A DNA stretch of 64,000 nucleotides, taken from NCBI GenBank assembly GCA_030549335.1, contig CM060196.1, positions 71,880,139-71,944,138 of the forward strand, written 5' to 3'. Below the pieces are notes generated by a model that saw only the letters and a program-made list of their open reading frames with translations, was not told the origin of the DNA and did no database searches. Positions within the stretch are counted from its first letter, which is position 1; each line of letters begins with the position of its first letter. Made by a program: the position numbers and the translations under genes. The DNA is from Pontederia crassipes. Taxonomy: Eukaryota; Streptophyta; Magnoliopsida; Commelinales; Pontederiaceae. This document shows, piece after piece, positions 11,749 through 24,211 of this stretch.

Positions 11749-12953
11749 AATGGGCCAAAGGTGCTTTGCAGTCTGTACATTAAACTTGATGCTGGAGAAC
11801 ATGAATTGTGCGTGGTTCCTGGACGTGGTGCAATATGCATTATACATCTTTGTCTTGTGGGCATTATTAGGGTAATTAGTTCAGAGAAGCTCGAAGTATT
11901 GCGTCGCATAGCGGCCCTAACGCTGTAGGATTAAGTATAAAGGACTGGTATAGTCGCATAAACAATTAATGAATAATGTTGGTTTGACTACGTTTATAAG
12001 GTAACTTATAAGTTACTTCAAAAAATTTCAACATTTAATAAATTTGTAATATAAGTGATAAGCTGTGATAAAAAGAATTAGTAGAAGGATTGTTTGTTTT
12101 TTTAAAAGTCGTTTAATCGTATCATAATTTACTAGTTATTATTAATATAAATAATTTTATTCAAACCTATAATTACTTATTTTTAAAATAATTTTCAATC
12201 AATAAAATACTTATCACCATTATAATTTATCAGTTATTCTATATCAATTAAGCCAAACAAATCTTAAATCTTAGAGGCCCTTTGGTTAATTAACTAATAA
12301 TTTAGTTCACAACTTAAATAGATTATCACTATTTAAATTATCGATAATGTTACATTATAGTATTTAGTAAGGACTATGAATAATAGTCAAAACATAAAGT
12401 GACAAATTACCAAAATACCTCTAAAGATTATTTCAGATTTTAATAACATATTATTATAAATAAACAAAGGAAAAAAATGAATATATATATATATAAAAAG
12501 TTGAGACAAAATTAAGAGTTATTGTACAAGATTTCGAATAATAAAAAAGATGAAGTCGAATGATATTTATTTTTTTAATAAAATGTTTAAAATAAAAAAA
12601 AATTAATTGAATAGATTTTTCTATCTAGATTACATGTGGTAATCAAGAGTATTAGACCAATTAAAATTATTGGTAATGAGTTATAGCCAAATAAAATAAT
12701 GTGATGGGCTCTGAAACTTTTAAATAAAATAATTGATAATCTATCGAGATTACCTCTTACCACACGATCCCTTAGAGTTCGATGGAATTTTATTATGAAT
12801 AAAATGAAAGTATAAGTCAACTTAACTTATGAAAATAAAATTAAAATCATTAATAACCATGGTAGTGTTAGCAATTGAAATTGAATTAAATTTAAACTAA
12901 AATTATGAAACAATTTAAGATATTTTCTTTCAACTAAATAATCTTGTCAATAA
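11749..12953. other. 3' flank of GT61 copy 1 and AT-rich intergenic DNA
   Basis: The first 200 bases are probably 3' UTR. From about 12280 to 12775 the ends (TTAGAGGCCCTTTGGTTAA and, reversed, CTCTAAGGGATCGTGTGGTAA) look weakly inverted and could mark an old MITE, but the match is poor. No gene is seen. Confidence 0.4.
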
Positions 12954-12965
12954 ATCTATTTTTTT

Positions 12966-13798
12966 AATGGAAAAGCATAGATTAACTTAGAAACTGAATG
13001 TCTTGGTACATCAAACGGGTGAGATCGACAGGTGGACCATCAATCCACAAAAAATCGCTGTGTGGTGCGCGCACCTTTGGCCAAAAAGTCGGCGGCCAAG
13101 TTATGGTCTCTGTACAGAAAGAGCAAAAATGATGAAGTTTTTTATTAAGGCTAAAATGTTAATGATGAGGGTCTTGATTCTCCATGGGCAGCAGCTTTGA
13201 TTCTTTAGGATTGCGATGAGAACAGTAGAGTCTTATTGAAGTTGAATGCATTTGTGGTTCCATTCCAAGCACCGCAGTAAGGTCCGCTCCGATGCCCAAG
13301 CCTAGGCCTCCAAAGCAAAGAAGAAACACCTGTGTTTGACTCTTGCAAAAACCATAGAGAATGTAGCAGTATGTAGCCTGCACCTTCCATTTCCCCTGAT
13401 GCCATAAAGGAACTATCAGTGTTTAAAATGAATAATGAGAAGGATGGGGGCTCCCGCTATGACTCATATGGGCTCACTGGGGGTGGTGGTCCCTCAAAAA
13501 TATGGGAAACATCATAGCTATTGAAGTACGTTAGGATCCTCTTCCAAATAGCACTGATAGAAAGTCTGAGAGAATCAAATTGATATTGTTCCTGTGTTTT
13601 CAAATGTTTCACAAAAAAAGAGCAACGAGAGAGAGAATGTTAGCTTTCGACTGGGAGGTGGGGTGAACACCTTCATCCAATCAGGAGCCAGAGGCCCAGG
13701 ACTGGAAGTGAAGGAAGGTGTAGTACTTGTGGTGTTGTAAAAGATGCCAAAACTGGAGGCTAGAGTGACAATTGAAGAACATATGATTGTCATCCTCT
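12966..13798 (-). mobile_element. 5'-truncated L1-type LINE (RNase H end only)
   Basis: This minus-strand segment matches the 3' part of the LINE at 26836-32615. It has the same 3' end (poly(A), then AGCATA..TTAACTTAGAA on the + strand) and the same RNase H region, for example a GEMEGAGYILL frame matching EMRGEGYTLLN. The upstream part matches the zf-RVT region. ATCTATTTTTTT occurs at both borders (12954-12965 and 13799-13810), consistent with a target duplication merged with the poly(A). Only about 830 bp of an element of nearly 6 kb is present, and the frames are broken. Confidence 0.8.
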
Positions 13799-13810
13799 AT
13801 CTATTTTTTT

Positions 13811-16800
13811 AAAGAGCGGGATGTATATACAGTGCATAGAAATACCTTTTCATATGATTCATATCTCATCCTCAGTAACTCAGATACTACTTTAATTATT
13901 AATTTTGGCTTAGCGAGCATGATGATCTAAAAATAATTCAAACCATCAATAAAAATTATATTTAACATTTTTAAAATTTGTACTTAATACTATTAACCTT
14001 CATAATGAATCTAATCATTTTCTCATATTATATTACAAAACAGTTTAGGATGGCCAATGAAAAAAAAATGTTAGCGCGCAAGTGATAAGTATTATTATAT
14101 TGTCAAATGTAAGGGTATTCATGGGATCAAAATCTGATCAAATTCGATCCTAATTCGAAGCGGGTCAGATCGAGTTGAAAAATTTCAATCCAAGACGACT
14201 CGACTCGACTCATTGACTTGAAAATTTCTTATTTCTTATTTAATTTTAATCATATATTTTATTTAAGAATTTTAAACACATTAAAAATAAATATTTTAGG
14301 TGTGAAAATAATATTTAAAACTTGAAAAGTTTATTTTAACTTAAAAAAATATTAAATAATATTTTTATATTTAATAATGTAAACAAATAAGAATTAAAAA
14401 AGGGTAAAAAAATGATGGTTAAATGATCCAACCACTCGATCCGAGTCAAATTTGTTGACCAAAGGGCGTCGATCCGATCTGATTAAATTTAATAGGGAGG
14501 AATTTGTTCTAAGTATCCTAATAAAATGAATGAAACATGTATGGTATAACTTATTATAGAATTGATAACGCCTTCAAAAGCAACATGGCAGACAGGTGAC
14601 AAGCAAATTGTAATGGAGGCTCCATGATTAATCTCAAATTAGGGTCTCTCCGGAAGAAAACATTGTGTGGTATAAGTCATTATATGGCACATAAATGGAC
14701 TCATTAAGTATCGTCCGATATCATTTTATTTGATTATTCAACTATCTATTATTTAAAAATTATTATCTTTATTATGTTATCCAGCTATTCATATTCATGC
14801 AAAGAAAATAATACAAAAATTAGAAATTAAATAATAATATGAGTTATGTCGAGAAAATATCTTTAAAATAAAAATTGATAAACCAAGTATCCAATAAGAT
14901 TTGGTAGTCGAATTTGCCTGCATGCACAATGTTCTGGATATTTTTCCAACTTTTGTTTCCATTTAATTTGCTTATTAATAGAAGTATACTTTGGTTTTTT
15001 TAATGTCAATAATGAAATTTATGATAGTAACATACAAATAACATCACACAAAAGAGAATCCTTAGTGCTACTCCTCTTTTTCTATTTTATCCTTTATTAT
15101 TTAATATTATAAAAAATTCCTAACAACTTTTTAACACTTGTCACAAGAAATTAGGACACATGTCCATACTCCATTAAACATGGCAATTAACATGGAAATA
15201 GAGAAGCTCAAAAAGAATATTTAATACTAATCCATTGTACTAATAAAACTCATTTTACTTTTCAGTGGGAGAAAAAGATTGACATTGTATTATATTTTTA
15301 GATTAGAATACTATATTTTTTCTCTTGATGATGCAACCCCACTATATAACTTCTTTGGCTTAACTGTATTTTGCTTTTTAATTTTCACAGTCCTTGTATG
15401 GATACAACCTCATTTAAGGGAAGGGAAAATCAGAGAGGGGAGGGGAAGAAAATAGGGGATAAAAATTTAACTTTGTATGATAATTATACCCCTTTCAGAT
15501 TATAATAGGAAGTTATATGTTAGAGGTTAATCAAGTCATTTTATGTATTAAAATTTTTTAATATTTCTTTCACCTCCTTCATTCTCTGAATCGAAGTTGA
15601 AAAAAAGTTGAACTGACAAAGAAAATGGAAGGTAATTTTTTTTCATCCCCTTTCATTTTCTTCCATCCAAATTGAGTAAGCTTTTTTTTTTCTCCCCTTC
15701 CCCATCAATCCAAATAGGGGCTAAATAGAAAATTAAAAAAATGACTATTGAAAAGATAAGATAGCATATGTACTGCTCTTTTACTTTTTAAATATCAAAT
15801 ACTCAAATCACATAAAACTTCATTTTATATTCTAATAATTCTTGTATCTTGTAGTTTCATTTGTTTGTCAATTAAACTTGATTTATATTGTTGTATTAAC
15901 AAAAAATTACCTCTCCAATTAGGGTCAACCTGACCAACCCATAAAATCTATCTTATCTGAAAAAATTAAATAAAAAAGGTGAAAATTAGGAATCCGAATA
16001 TGATTTAGGATAATTTGTAATGAATTAAAACTCACCCAAAAAAAATCGTATGGTCTGTGGAGTTTATTTTTTATTTACATAAATAATTCATAAATTATTA
16101 CCTTTTCATTATAGATATAATAATTAAAATTTCGTACTTTTTTATCACATTATCGAACTCTAATTTGGTAATTACAAAATTTTAGTATTATATTTTATAT
16201 TTAATATAAAATCAAATATTTTTATGTTAATTTTGATTTATTATATATATTTTAAAATATATTTATATAAAATTAGGATCCTGTAAAAACCACCTGAAAT
16301 CGATCCACTAGGGGATGTTTTTTATTCTTAAAATAATTTTAGAGTGTATTTTTTAATTTTAAAAATTGATTCGAAAAATAACAAGTGATTTTTTGGGACC
16401 AAAAATTCGATCTCAACCGAACTTTTACCCCTATCTCCAATTATTAAATAGTGACTTTCCATCATTTCTCTTTTATTTTAAATGCCATTTATAATAGTGA
16501 TGATGTTTGTTTGTATTTTAAGAAACTTCTGGAAAGTTCTTATAATATGATGCATATTGAGAAAGAAAGTTCTAGTTGGAAGTGAGAATGACCTACTTTT
16601 TTCACTTTCAATTCATTATTATATTTTAATTATAAAAAATATGATTAATTATAATGTTAATATTATTCATTAAATTAATTTTATATTATCTTAAATAATA
16701 ATCAATTCTTGGTATCTTATTTATTAATATATATTATCATTCATCTTATAAAATAAATTTTTTAACTTAATATCAATCTTTTTCATAAAATATCATATTA

Positions 16801-17160
16801 ATAACATATGAAAAATAAATAAAAAATGATATTAATATATTATGACACAACTTATTTTTAATAAGTTTTGAATTAATAATTACGTATAATATTTTCTATA
16901 TGCTAGTAATTATTATTTTAACTAAAAAATACATAATATTTTAATTTACTATAATTTTATACCTCATAAAATAATAAATTATATCTTTAGTTCTTAATTT
17001 TTATTCAAACACTTACTAAAACATATCTATTAAATCAACTTTTTAAATCATTGTTATTACATTTTTCATCCCAACACCAACCTAAACTTTTTTTTTATCT
17101 AATCGATTAGTTCTCGAGAATTAAAAATAATGAGAACTTAAAAATTCCTTCCAAACATAG
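13811..17160. other. AT-rich intergenic DNA, no gene seen
   Basis: No supportable gene. Segments such as 14110-14510 (GATCAAAATCTGATCAAATTCGATCC at one side, a reversed similar word at the other) and 15050-15280 (CCTTAGTGCTACTCCTC, like the foldback element end) hint at decayed MITEs. Boundaries are not clear enough to annotate them separately. Confidence 0.45.
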
Positions 17161-18150
17161 CCTGAATGGGGAACTAAAGTTCCACTTAGTTCTTGTGAAT
17201 TTGGTGATTTCATAGGTAAGTTACAGTTTAGTGTCCAGATTAAAAATCTAATGAAGGGAACTTTTTCCTTGATTGGACATTTAAATTTAAATGAGAGTTT
17301 AGATGAAGTTGGGAACTTCCAATAGTAACTGTGCGCTATGTATCGATGTTAATCGTGCTATCTACAACCGTGCACATGCGCTACCAACCATCTCTAACAC
17401 CGAGATGAGAACAAAGCACTTAACCATATTAGAGAAGAATGACATAACAATCTCTTCATTGAGAATGCTATTAGAGTAAAAACCAAGTCTACGAGCATTC
17501 AAATGTTGAAAAATCCTAAACCCTAATTTGGGGAAATTTATGAGATGGAAGGAGGGGCTTACTTGCAGTAGATAGATCAAATCAGGAGATGGAAGGAACA
17601 CCTCCAACTACAGTTCGCCACCGTCATCGGTGATTTTTTTATCACGGAGGGAGAATGAGAGAGATTAGCAACACAACAAATGCGAAATGGAGATGGGAGA
17701 GACATGAGAGTGTAAAACTGTCGGGAGGTCAATGAAGACGATAATAGAAGCGGAAGGAGCATACCTCAGCGCAGCACCATACGTCGCCATTCGTCATGCT
17801 TGTGAAGCTCACGATTGTCGCGATGAAGAAAGAGGAGACAAATGAAATGGGAAAGGTGAAGCAGCATCGTGGGTTACGAGGTGACTTCGGGCATCGAGCG
17901 AAACTTGTAAATTTCTTGCGAGTGGCGAGAACTTTTTCATCATAATTTAGCGAAAGTTCTCACATTGACCGAAATTGAAGTTTCGATAGGATCCACAATG
18001 ATTTACACGAATATTTGATAGAGTTTGGACAAGATCTTGCCCAAGTTGTAATTCCAAATACATCCTTACAGTATTGGAAAATAGAGGACAAAATGGATGG
18101 CATACAATGGAGCTTTAGGAGTGTCATTAAAAAAAATAACAAAATTAAGT
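17161..18150. other. Unclassified island with higher GC content
   Basis: Base composition rises from about 17340 to 17940 compared with the AT-rich flanks, and CG dinucleotides are frequent. Three minus-strand frames of 60-81 codons lie here but show no recognisable domain. CTTACTTGCAGTAGATAG near 17557 resembles a splice site in isolation only. It could be a gene fragment, a captured promoter or an old transposon. Confidence 0.3.
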
Positions 18151-21100
18151 TTTAGTAGCAAGATTATATTCCAATGAATCAGATTCGATTCTTCAAATAA
18201 TCACATGAACAGAAAAAAATAATATTTTATTTTCACCTAATTTGGATATGGAAAATAAATGTATTCAATTAAGTTTTTTTTCACCTAATTTCGATTCTTC
18301 AATTAAATTTTTTCACGTAAAAATAATAATCTGATGCTACAAATTTTGAACATGGAAAATAAAAAAGCACCCCAACCGTACCATGCATTTCTTTTTCGGG
18401 AAATAAATTGAAGCATTCATTTTGATTGAAAGGGCATGATGTGATGCATGCCACCATTGACTAATTGCACAAGTTTCCCAAAACTTTGGCCAAGTCTCTA
18501 CGGACATGGGACCAAGCAGAAACAGGACAAGTGCTAACTAGCTAGTGCTAGTTTTCCGACGCATGAATAATTATATTGCATATATATACACGCCCGATAG
18601 TCGGGTGCAAGTAAAAATCAAAATGTAACCATCCAAAAAATCTAACCAAATAAAAAAAAATTAAAATATGGATACGATTAAAAAATTAGGTCGATCTTTT
18701 GAAATAAAAAATTATCCGTTTAAATTATGACTCTTTGCAAAAAAAAAAAAAAAATGGAGGGGTCTAACTTGAATCAAACGTTTTTTCATTTATTATAGTT
18801 AGCTTATTACTTTAACTTTTAAATATTATTTTATAAATTTTACCTTTATCTTACTTAAATTTATGAGATGAGGCATATTATTGACTTCTTATCACGCAGT
18901 TGAATTAAATATTATTAATATAGTTTAATAAAATTTGTACAAAATTAACTACATATTTTCAATTATAATGTAATAATATGTCATTTTGATTTTTCTTTTG
19001 CATTAAATAGTTAAATTTTATTTTCTTAAGCATCTATGTGATATATTTAATGTTTATAAATTTCTTAAAAAATAATTAGTTTAAAGTAGGTCTCGACTTT
19101 AAAATATTGAGACTGCTTAGATCGATTTTTTTTCGAAAAAAATTAAGGTGATATTTTATGTGTTAAAAAATTATCCGAAATTTAAAAATTGATTGTTTTC
19201 GATGAAAATCCGACCCGAATGAAACACTCTTAATGAATAGTTATCTCACCAATAAACATATTTATTCTGCTAGATTATTATTATTTTTTTGTAAATAGCA
19301 TGTTTATTCTTTTAGCTTGACGGAAGTGACTTATTTCATCATTTATTCATGCAATGGCATTCTCACGTTGGTTCGCCTCTGTATTCAGAAATCAGACGAC
19401 ACTGTCGTTTGATTAGGAGTTTAGTGGTAGATATTCATAAGAATATAATTAAACGCATGATATATTTTATAAAAAATACAAATGATAGACTTGTCATTTT
19501 TTTAAAAAGTTAAACATGCAAATAGTGATTTTTTTAGAGATAACTGTTCTTTTAAAATGCAAGAATATAAGTTATTCTCGATGCAAACTTAAAAAACAAC
19601 TAGTCCGATAGAATATGTGCATTTATTTCGTGCATTCCTAACTTCTGACTAAACGATTTTTTAAGGACCAAATGATATATGACTTCTCTCAATTTTTAAA
19701 ATTTGAATATATATAATATATTAAAATTTCAAAATATAATTTAATCTTATTAAGGACTTGTATGACAATATTATAGTATAGATAATAATTTGTCATAGAA
19801 TGAAGTTGTCATAAGTTCAAATTGGAAGTCATATACATATATTTTTTTTGTAAGTTGATCCTTTCTGTTTTTATTTATTTATTTTTTGTAAATTTTGGAT
19901 TCGGCTCTTTTAGATAAGTTATCTTGAAATATATCTCGAAATTTTGAGGTCATAAAACTAAATCCTTACGTCATGCCTTTATTCCCGGACGTAAAAAATA
20001 ATTTCGATTTTCAATTCCAATTTATATTTTAAATAATCTTAATTATCTGAATAAATTGGGCCCATTTTATAAATTACCTGATATTTTACCTTACAAAAAT
20101 AACCTAACGGTATTTTTTTTTGTCCTTGGATGTTTGCCTTCTAGTCATGAAAAGCTTTACCATATTAAATTTTTTATATTTATAATTAAATCTTTAATTT
20201 TATTTAAATAAATAAGCTTATTGTTTCTTAGGTGTAATTTGGTTGGAAAACAATTTGCAGTTATTCTAGGAGATTAACTATATTTAAAAGAACCCGAGAA
20301 TAAATTAATATATTAAATAGTGACCATTTTATTACTTATCTAACCTATTTATTTTTACATTTTAAGCTCGTTAACTTGCCTTTGGCTTGGGGTATTGCTC
20401 TATCTTTTAACATGAAGTCACCGGGTTGAACTGTTGATACCGTTTTAAAAAAAATAAACTTCATGTGATCATCGAAATTCAGAACCAACTTAATCTTTCT
20501 AAATTTGAGTGAAGTGCAATTAGTTAGATAAATGCATTGTTCTCTCTTTGGATAATTAGCCCATCGTTATATGCTTCCAAACGTGATTGTACTATATTTG
20601 ACTTGAAGTTGATAGTTACAACAACTTTATACCTAAGTCGATTATTTAATCCTAGGAGTAGTTGCAAAGGTACATACATATTGCTATTAAAACCTTCCTG
20701 ATTAAGAGCTAAGGATGATTGACACCCATCCAAATTCTATTTTCACACATATCATTTTGTTCAGAATTTATTTATACAGTTTCATTCGAATATTAAATTA
20801 GTGATTAGGTGTTATTTCAAGTTGAATTTGCAGCTGTTTTACAGTCATGGAACCAACACTTATTTTCGATTTTTTTTAAAATAAATTATTGAAAGCTACA
20901 CATCTCTTTTTACTATTGATTATGCGTCCCACGTTCCACAACTTTAGAAAAGGCCATGTGTGAATTAAATGGTGGTCGAATAATTGCACATAAGAAATAC
21001 CCCACAAAAATTTGGACATTTTGTGTCCCTTTTGCTCCATCGGACAAATGCTATATAATAGACCTATAGAGTATACTTTTTTTTTCTTTTTTTATGATTA

Positions 21101-21745
21101 GCACTACAACTTCCATTTTTTTTCTCTAATCACACTCATATATGATCCACAAATTATTTAGATGATTGTAGCATGCGAAAATGAATTCTTGTCATATTTT
21201 ATTGTATTCCTTATGGTTATGTCAAATATAAAATTGGAAAAAAAATACTATTGACAATAGGGATTCACATCGCCTTAGAAACTTAGTTATGATTATGAAT
21301 TATAAATTTTCATCTCAAACTTGATCCTAATTTATCCTTTGGGTCCTTCCGTTAACATAGTTTTTAATCATTTGAACTATCATTTTCATCACTAGCTCCT
21401 CAGTATAGCCAAAAAAAAATATAGATAATGGAAAAAGAAACAAAGCTAATGTAAAAATATTATTTAATAATCATGTAAAATGTTGTAGTCATATTGCAAT
21501 TTCTTTATTTTGTTAGGCAACGATAAAAATAATATTTATTAATTGTAGCGAATCTGAATTAGGAGAATTTGGAATGAAATCAATAAGTTTTTGGAGTACT
21601 ATTTGTATGTTTATAGTTTAAAATTAAATGTGAAAAAAAAACAATTCATAAAATATTAGAAAAAGTTGCCCTTAGTGCCACTCCAACTTATCTATTTTAT
21701 TCTTACCTTTTTATACTAGTGAAAATTACCTTACTTTTTTTTATA
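18151..21745. other. AT-rich intergenic DNA, no gene seen
   Basis: Low-complexity A/T sequence with no convincing frame. A segment from about 18600 to 19235 starts near GTCGGGTGCAAG and ends near CCGACCCGAATG, which could be the inverted ends of an old element, but the match is short. Nothing else is supported. Confidence 0.5.
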
Positions 21746-21746
21746 T

Positions 21747-21925
21747 AATATTAGACGACAAAGAGTCTCCTTTCTCTTTCCCAAAAATAGAATTATTATT
21801 TTATAATAATCAACATCAAAAGTGTTTAATTTTCTTATAATATTAGAAGAATAAAGGTCTCCTTTCTCTTTCCTCAAATAAAATTATTATTTTATAATAT
21901 CAACATCAAAAGTATTTCTTATCGC
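21747..21925. repeat. Tandem duplication, period about 92 bp
   Basis: The sequence from AATATTAGACGACAAAG at 21747 is repeated from AATATTAGAAGAATAAAG at 21839. Both copies carry GTCTCCTTTCTCTTTCC, AATTATTATTTTATAAT and CAACATCAAAAGT. A few substitutions and small indels separate the copies. Confidence 0.8.
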
Positions 21926-23618
21926 ATTTTTATTTTTTATTTTTACTATAATTATCCTATTACGGTGCCTATGTTTTTATTCAACTTATATATATATGCG
22001 TGTGTGTATCAGTTTCTTTTTTTTAGTTATGTTATTCAAAATATAATCCTAAAATAAAATAAAAATTCTATTTTTAATTATTTATATATTTTAAAATTTT
22101 AAAATATAAGATTTATGTATTTGCTTGTGGAATTTGGGCAAATATTTAAAAAATGTTAACTTTAGCGATAATCACAAACTCATCAATAATGTTTTAATTT
22201 ATAAAATATTTTTTTAATTTATGAATTGAATAATAAGTTATTATTTAATTGACTTTTATTTATCATTATATATATATTATATATATACACATGTATGCCA
22301 ATTAATAATCTTATTGAATTAATTATCATAATATGTTAAAATAAGAACGTGAAATGTTGACTCCTTAAACTTAATATATTATTATATATAAGTTACATTT
22401 TCATTAATTTTAAAAAAGTTGTCAGAGTTGCATGAAGAAAAAAAAGATAAAAATATTATATAGTTGTTAATATTTTTTAATTTAAAACTTTATATTATGT
22501 CATCCACTTATTGATGGGACAATTCTTGAATCAATAAACTATTTTTTTCTGAATAAAAAATATAGCTATGCGCTATATTTGCAATTACTTTAAAAAGTTT
22601 ATAATTTTTATAAAAAATAAAATATAGTGTAGATCTACAACAAATATAAAACTTATAATATTTTCATGTCCTATAAAAAACTAAAATAATAAAATCGTAA
22701 ATACACTGACCGCGGAAGGTTCATGGATCCAAGTCCTGCCATATGAATGCATAATAAAAGAATTTGTCAATTTAAGTGACCTCCTCCAAGGCTGCCTTCT
22801 CTTGTGGGCTACATGAAAATGACATAATATAATCTCTCAACCAATAAATTTAAACTCATGGATTCCTTTCAATTATAGGGAATCTTGAATCCATGTTTTG
22901 AGTATATTTTTAATCGTTTGGATCCCTTCAACTATATATATAAATATATATTTATATAAAGTGTGCAGTGGCCCAACTACTTTGACCCAATCAACTTGTT
23001 TTTATAGAATAGTGCTACAAAATTGACAACTAGTGAACCACCACCCCATGACCCCATCACACAACAAACATGAAAGCTTGGTCAACCGTGGTTTTATGAG
23101 ATCTTTTTATATCATTTCCCCCTACGAGGGACACTTGTGGAGTGCTGATTTGCTCGTGCACATCATGATCTAATGCCCCATTACATATTTGTTTTAATTT
23201 TTAAACATACTTTTGCACATGATGGGGATTTGGCTCAGTCCAAGTGCCCAATAAATAAATATTTGATTCGTATGCACGCTTATGTATAATAATGCAAGCC
23301 CTAATGCTATAATGGCCTTGTTCATGTCGTAGGCCCTGCCCACAGACTTGGTCACGTTGGCAAAGTGGTCATCATGAGTCACCTTATATACATGCACCTA
23401 CTTATTTAACTTCGTCAGTTTTTCTTTTTTACACAATGTTACAGAGATTAAATGCCATTAATTAGTCAACCATTGCTTAAGCAATGGGGAGTTTTCGTCT
23501 TTCCAGAAATTTTCTCAAATTGTATCATGAGTTTTTTTTAAGTTGTTCATTATAAGAAGCTTGATAATTTTGTGATTTCTTCCTCCAAGCTACCTTTTCC
23601 CCATATTTTTAGATAAAG

Positions 23619-23667
<49 letters not shown>

Positions 23668-24168
23668 TGTGTGTGTCGTAACATACCTAATCTTAAAGGT
23701 ACGACAGTATTGTATTTGTATTTGTATCTATAAGGTGCACACACAACTCAATTTTTTTAATGATTATTGAGTGCAGACTACAAACTACTTCTGATAGCTA
23801 AACCATGGATCAAGTCTTGCATATTCTAATAGAATAAATATTTTCTTGAAATTTGAAGGAGTAAACAATTCCAGCAAAAAAAAAGATGGAATAATTTATC
23901 CCTTTCATCGTGTAACAGTCACCTCTTTTGACAGAATAAGATAGAATAACTAATTCTGAAAACAAAGAAGGCCTTAATATTTGGATCACTTTGGGAGCTT
24001 TATCTTAGTTGATTGCTGATTTGGTCATAACTTGCGCGCTCGTAAGGTTGCGTGATCATATTATACTCCAAAGCAATTCGTGGAGGATTGCATACCTACC
24101 ACCATTCTTCAATCATCTCCTTGTTTTCTGCAGCCTGCTCGTAATCGCTGCTCAAGAAGAAGAAGGAG
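21926..24168. other. Intergenic DNA upstream of GT61 copy 2
   Basis: AT-rich to about 22700, then mixed. An AT dinucleotide microsatellite lies at 23621-23662. A 67-codon minus-strand frame at 23194-23397 matches no family I know and is not called. The last 200 bases before 24169 should contain the promoter of the second GT61 gene; ATTATACT near 24058 is a possible but weak TATA element. Confidence 0.4.
23621..23662. repeat. (AT)n microsatellite
   Basis: About 21 uninterrupted AT units, likely length-variable between individuals. Confidence 0.95.
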
Positions 24169-24195
24169 ATGATGAGCTATAGTCTGGAGTTCTGA
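24169..24195 (+). promoter_or_regulatory. Short upstream ORF before GT61 copy 2
   Basis: Two adjacent ATG codons (24169 and 24172) open an 8-codon frame (MMSYSLEF) that stops at 24193-24195, 16 nt before the main start at 24212. If the transcript begins upstream of it, this frame could reduce initiation at the main ATG. Copy 1 has no equivalent at this position. The transcription start is not known, so the role is inferred. Confidence 0.45.
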
Positions 24196-24211
24196 ATCAT
24201 TGAGGTGCAGG

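Noticed and set aside
10786-11847. 353-codon open frame antisense to GT61 copy 1
   Set aside because: It lies wholly opposite the GC-rich catalytic exon, which lacks A/T-rich stop codons on either strand. The protein is Arg/His/Val-rich with no known domain, so it is a composition artefact.
12280-12775. Possible MITE after GT61 copy 1
   Set aside because: End similarity is short and no target duplication was found.
23194-23397. 67-codon minus-strand frame
   Set aside because: Single short frame with no domain, no splice partners and no family recognised.
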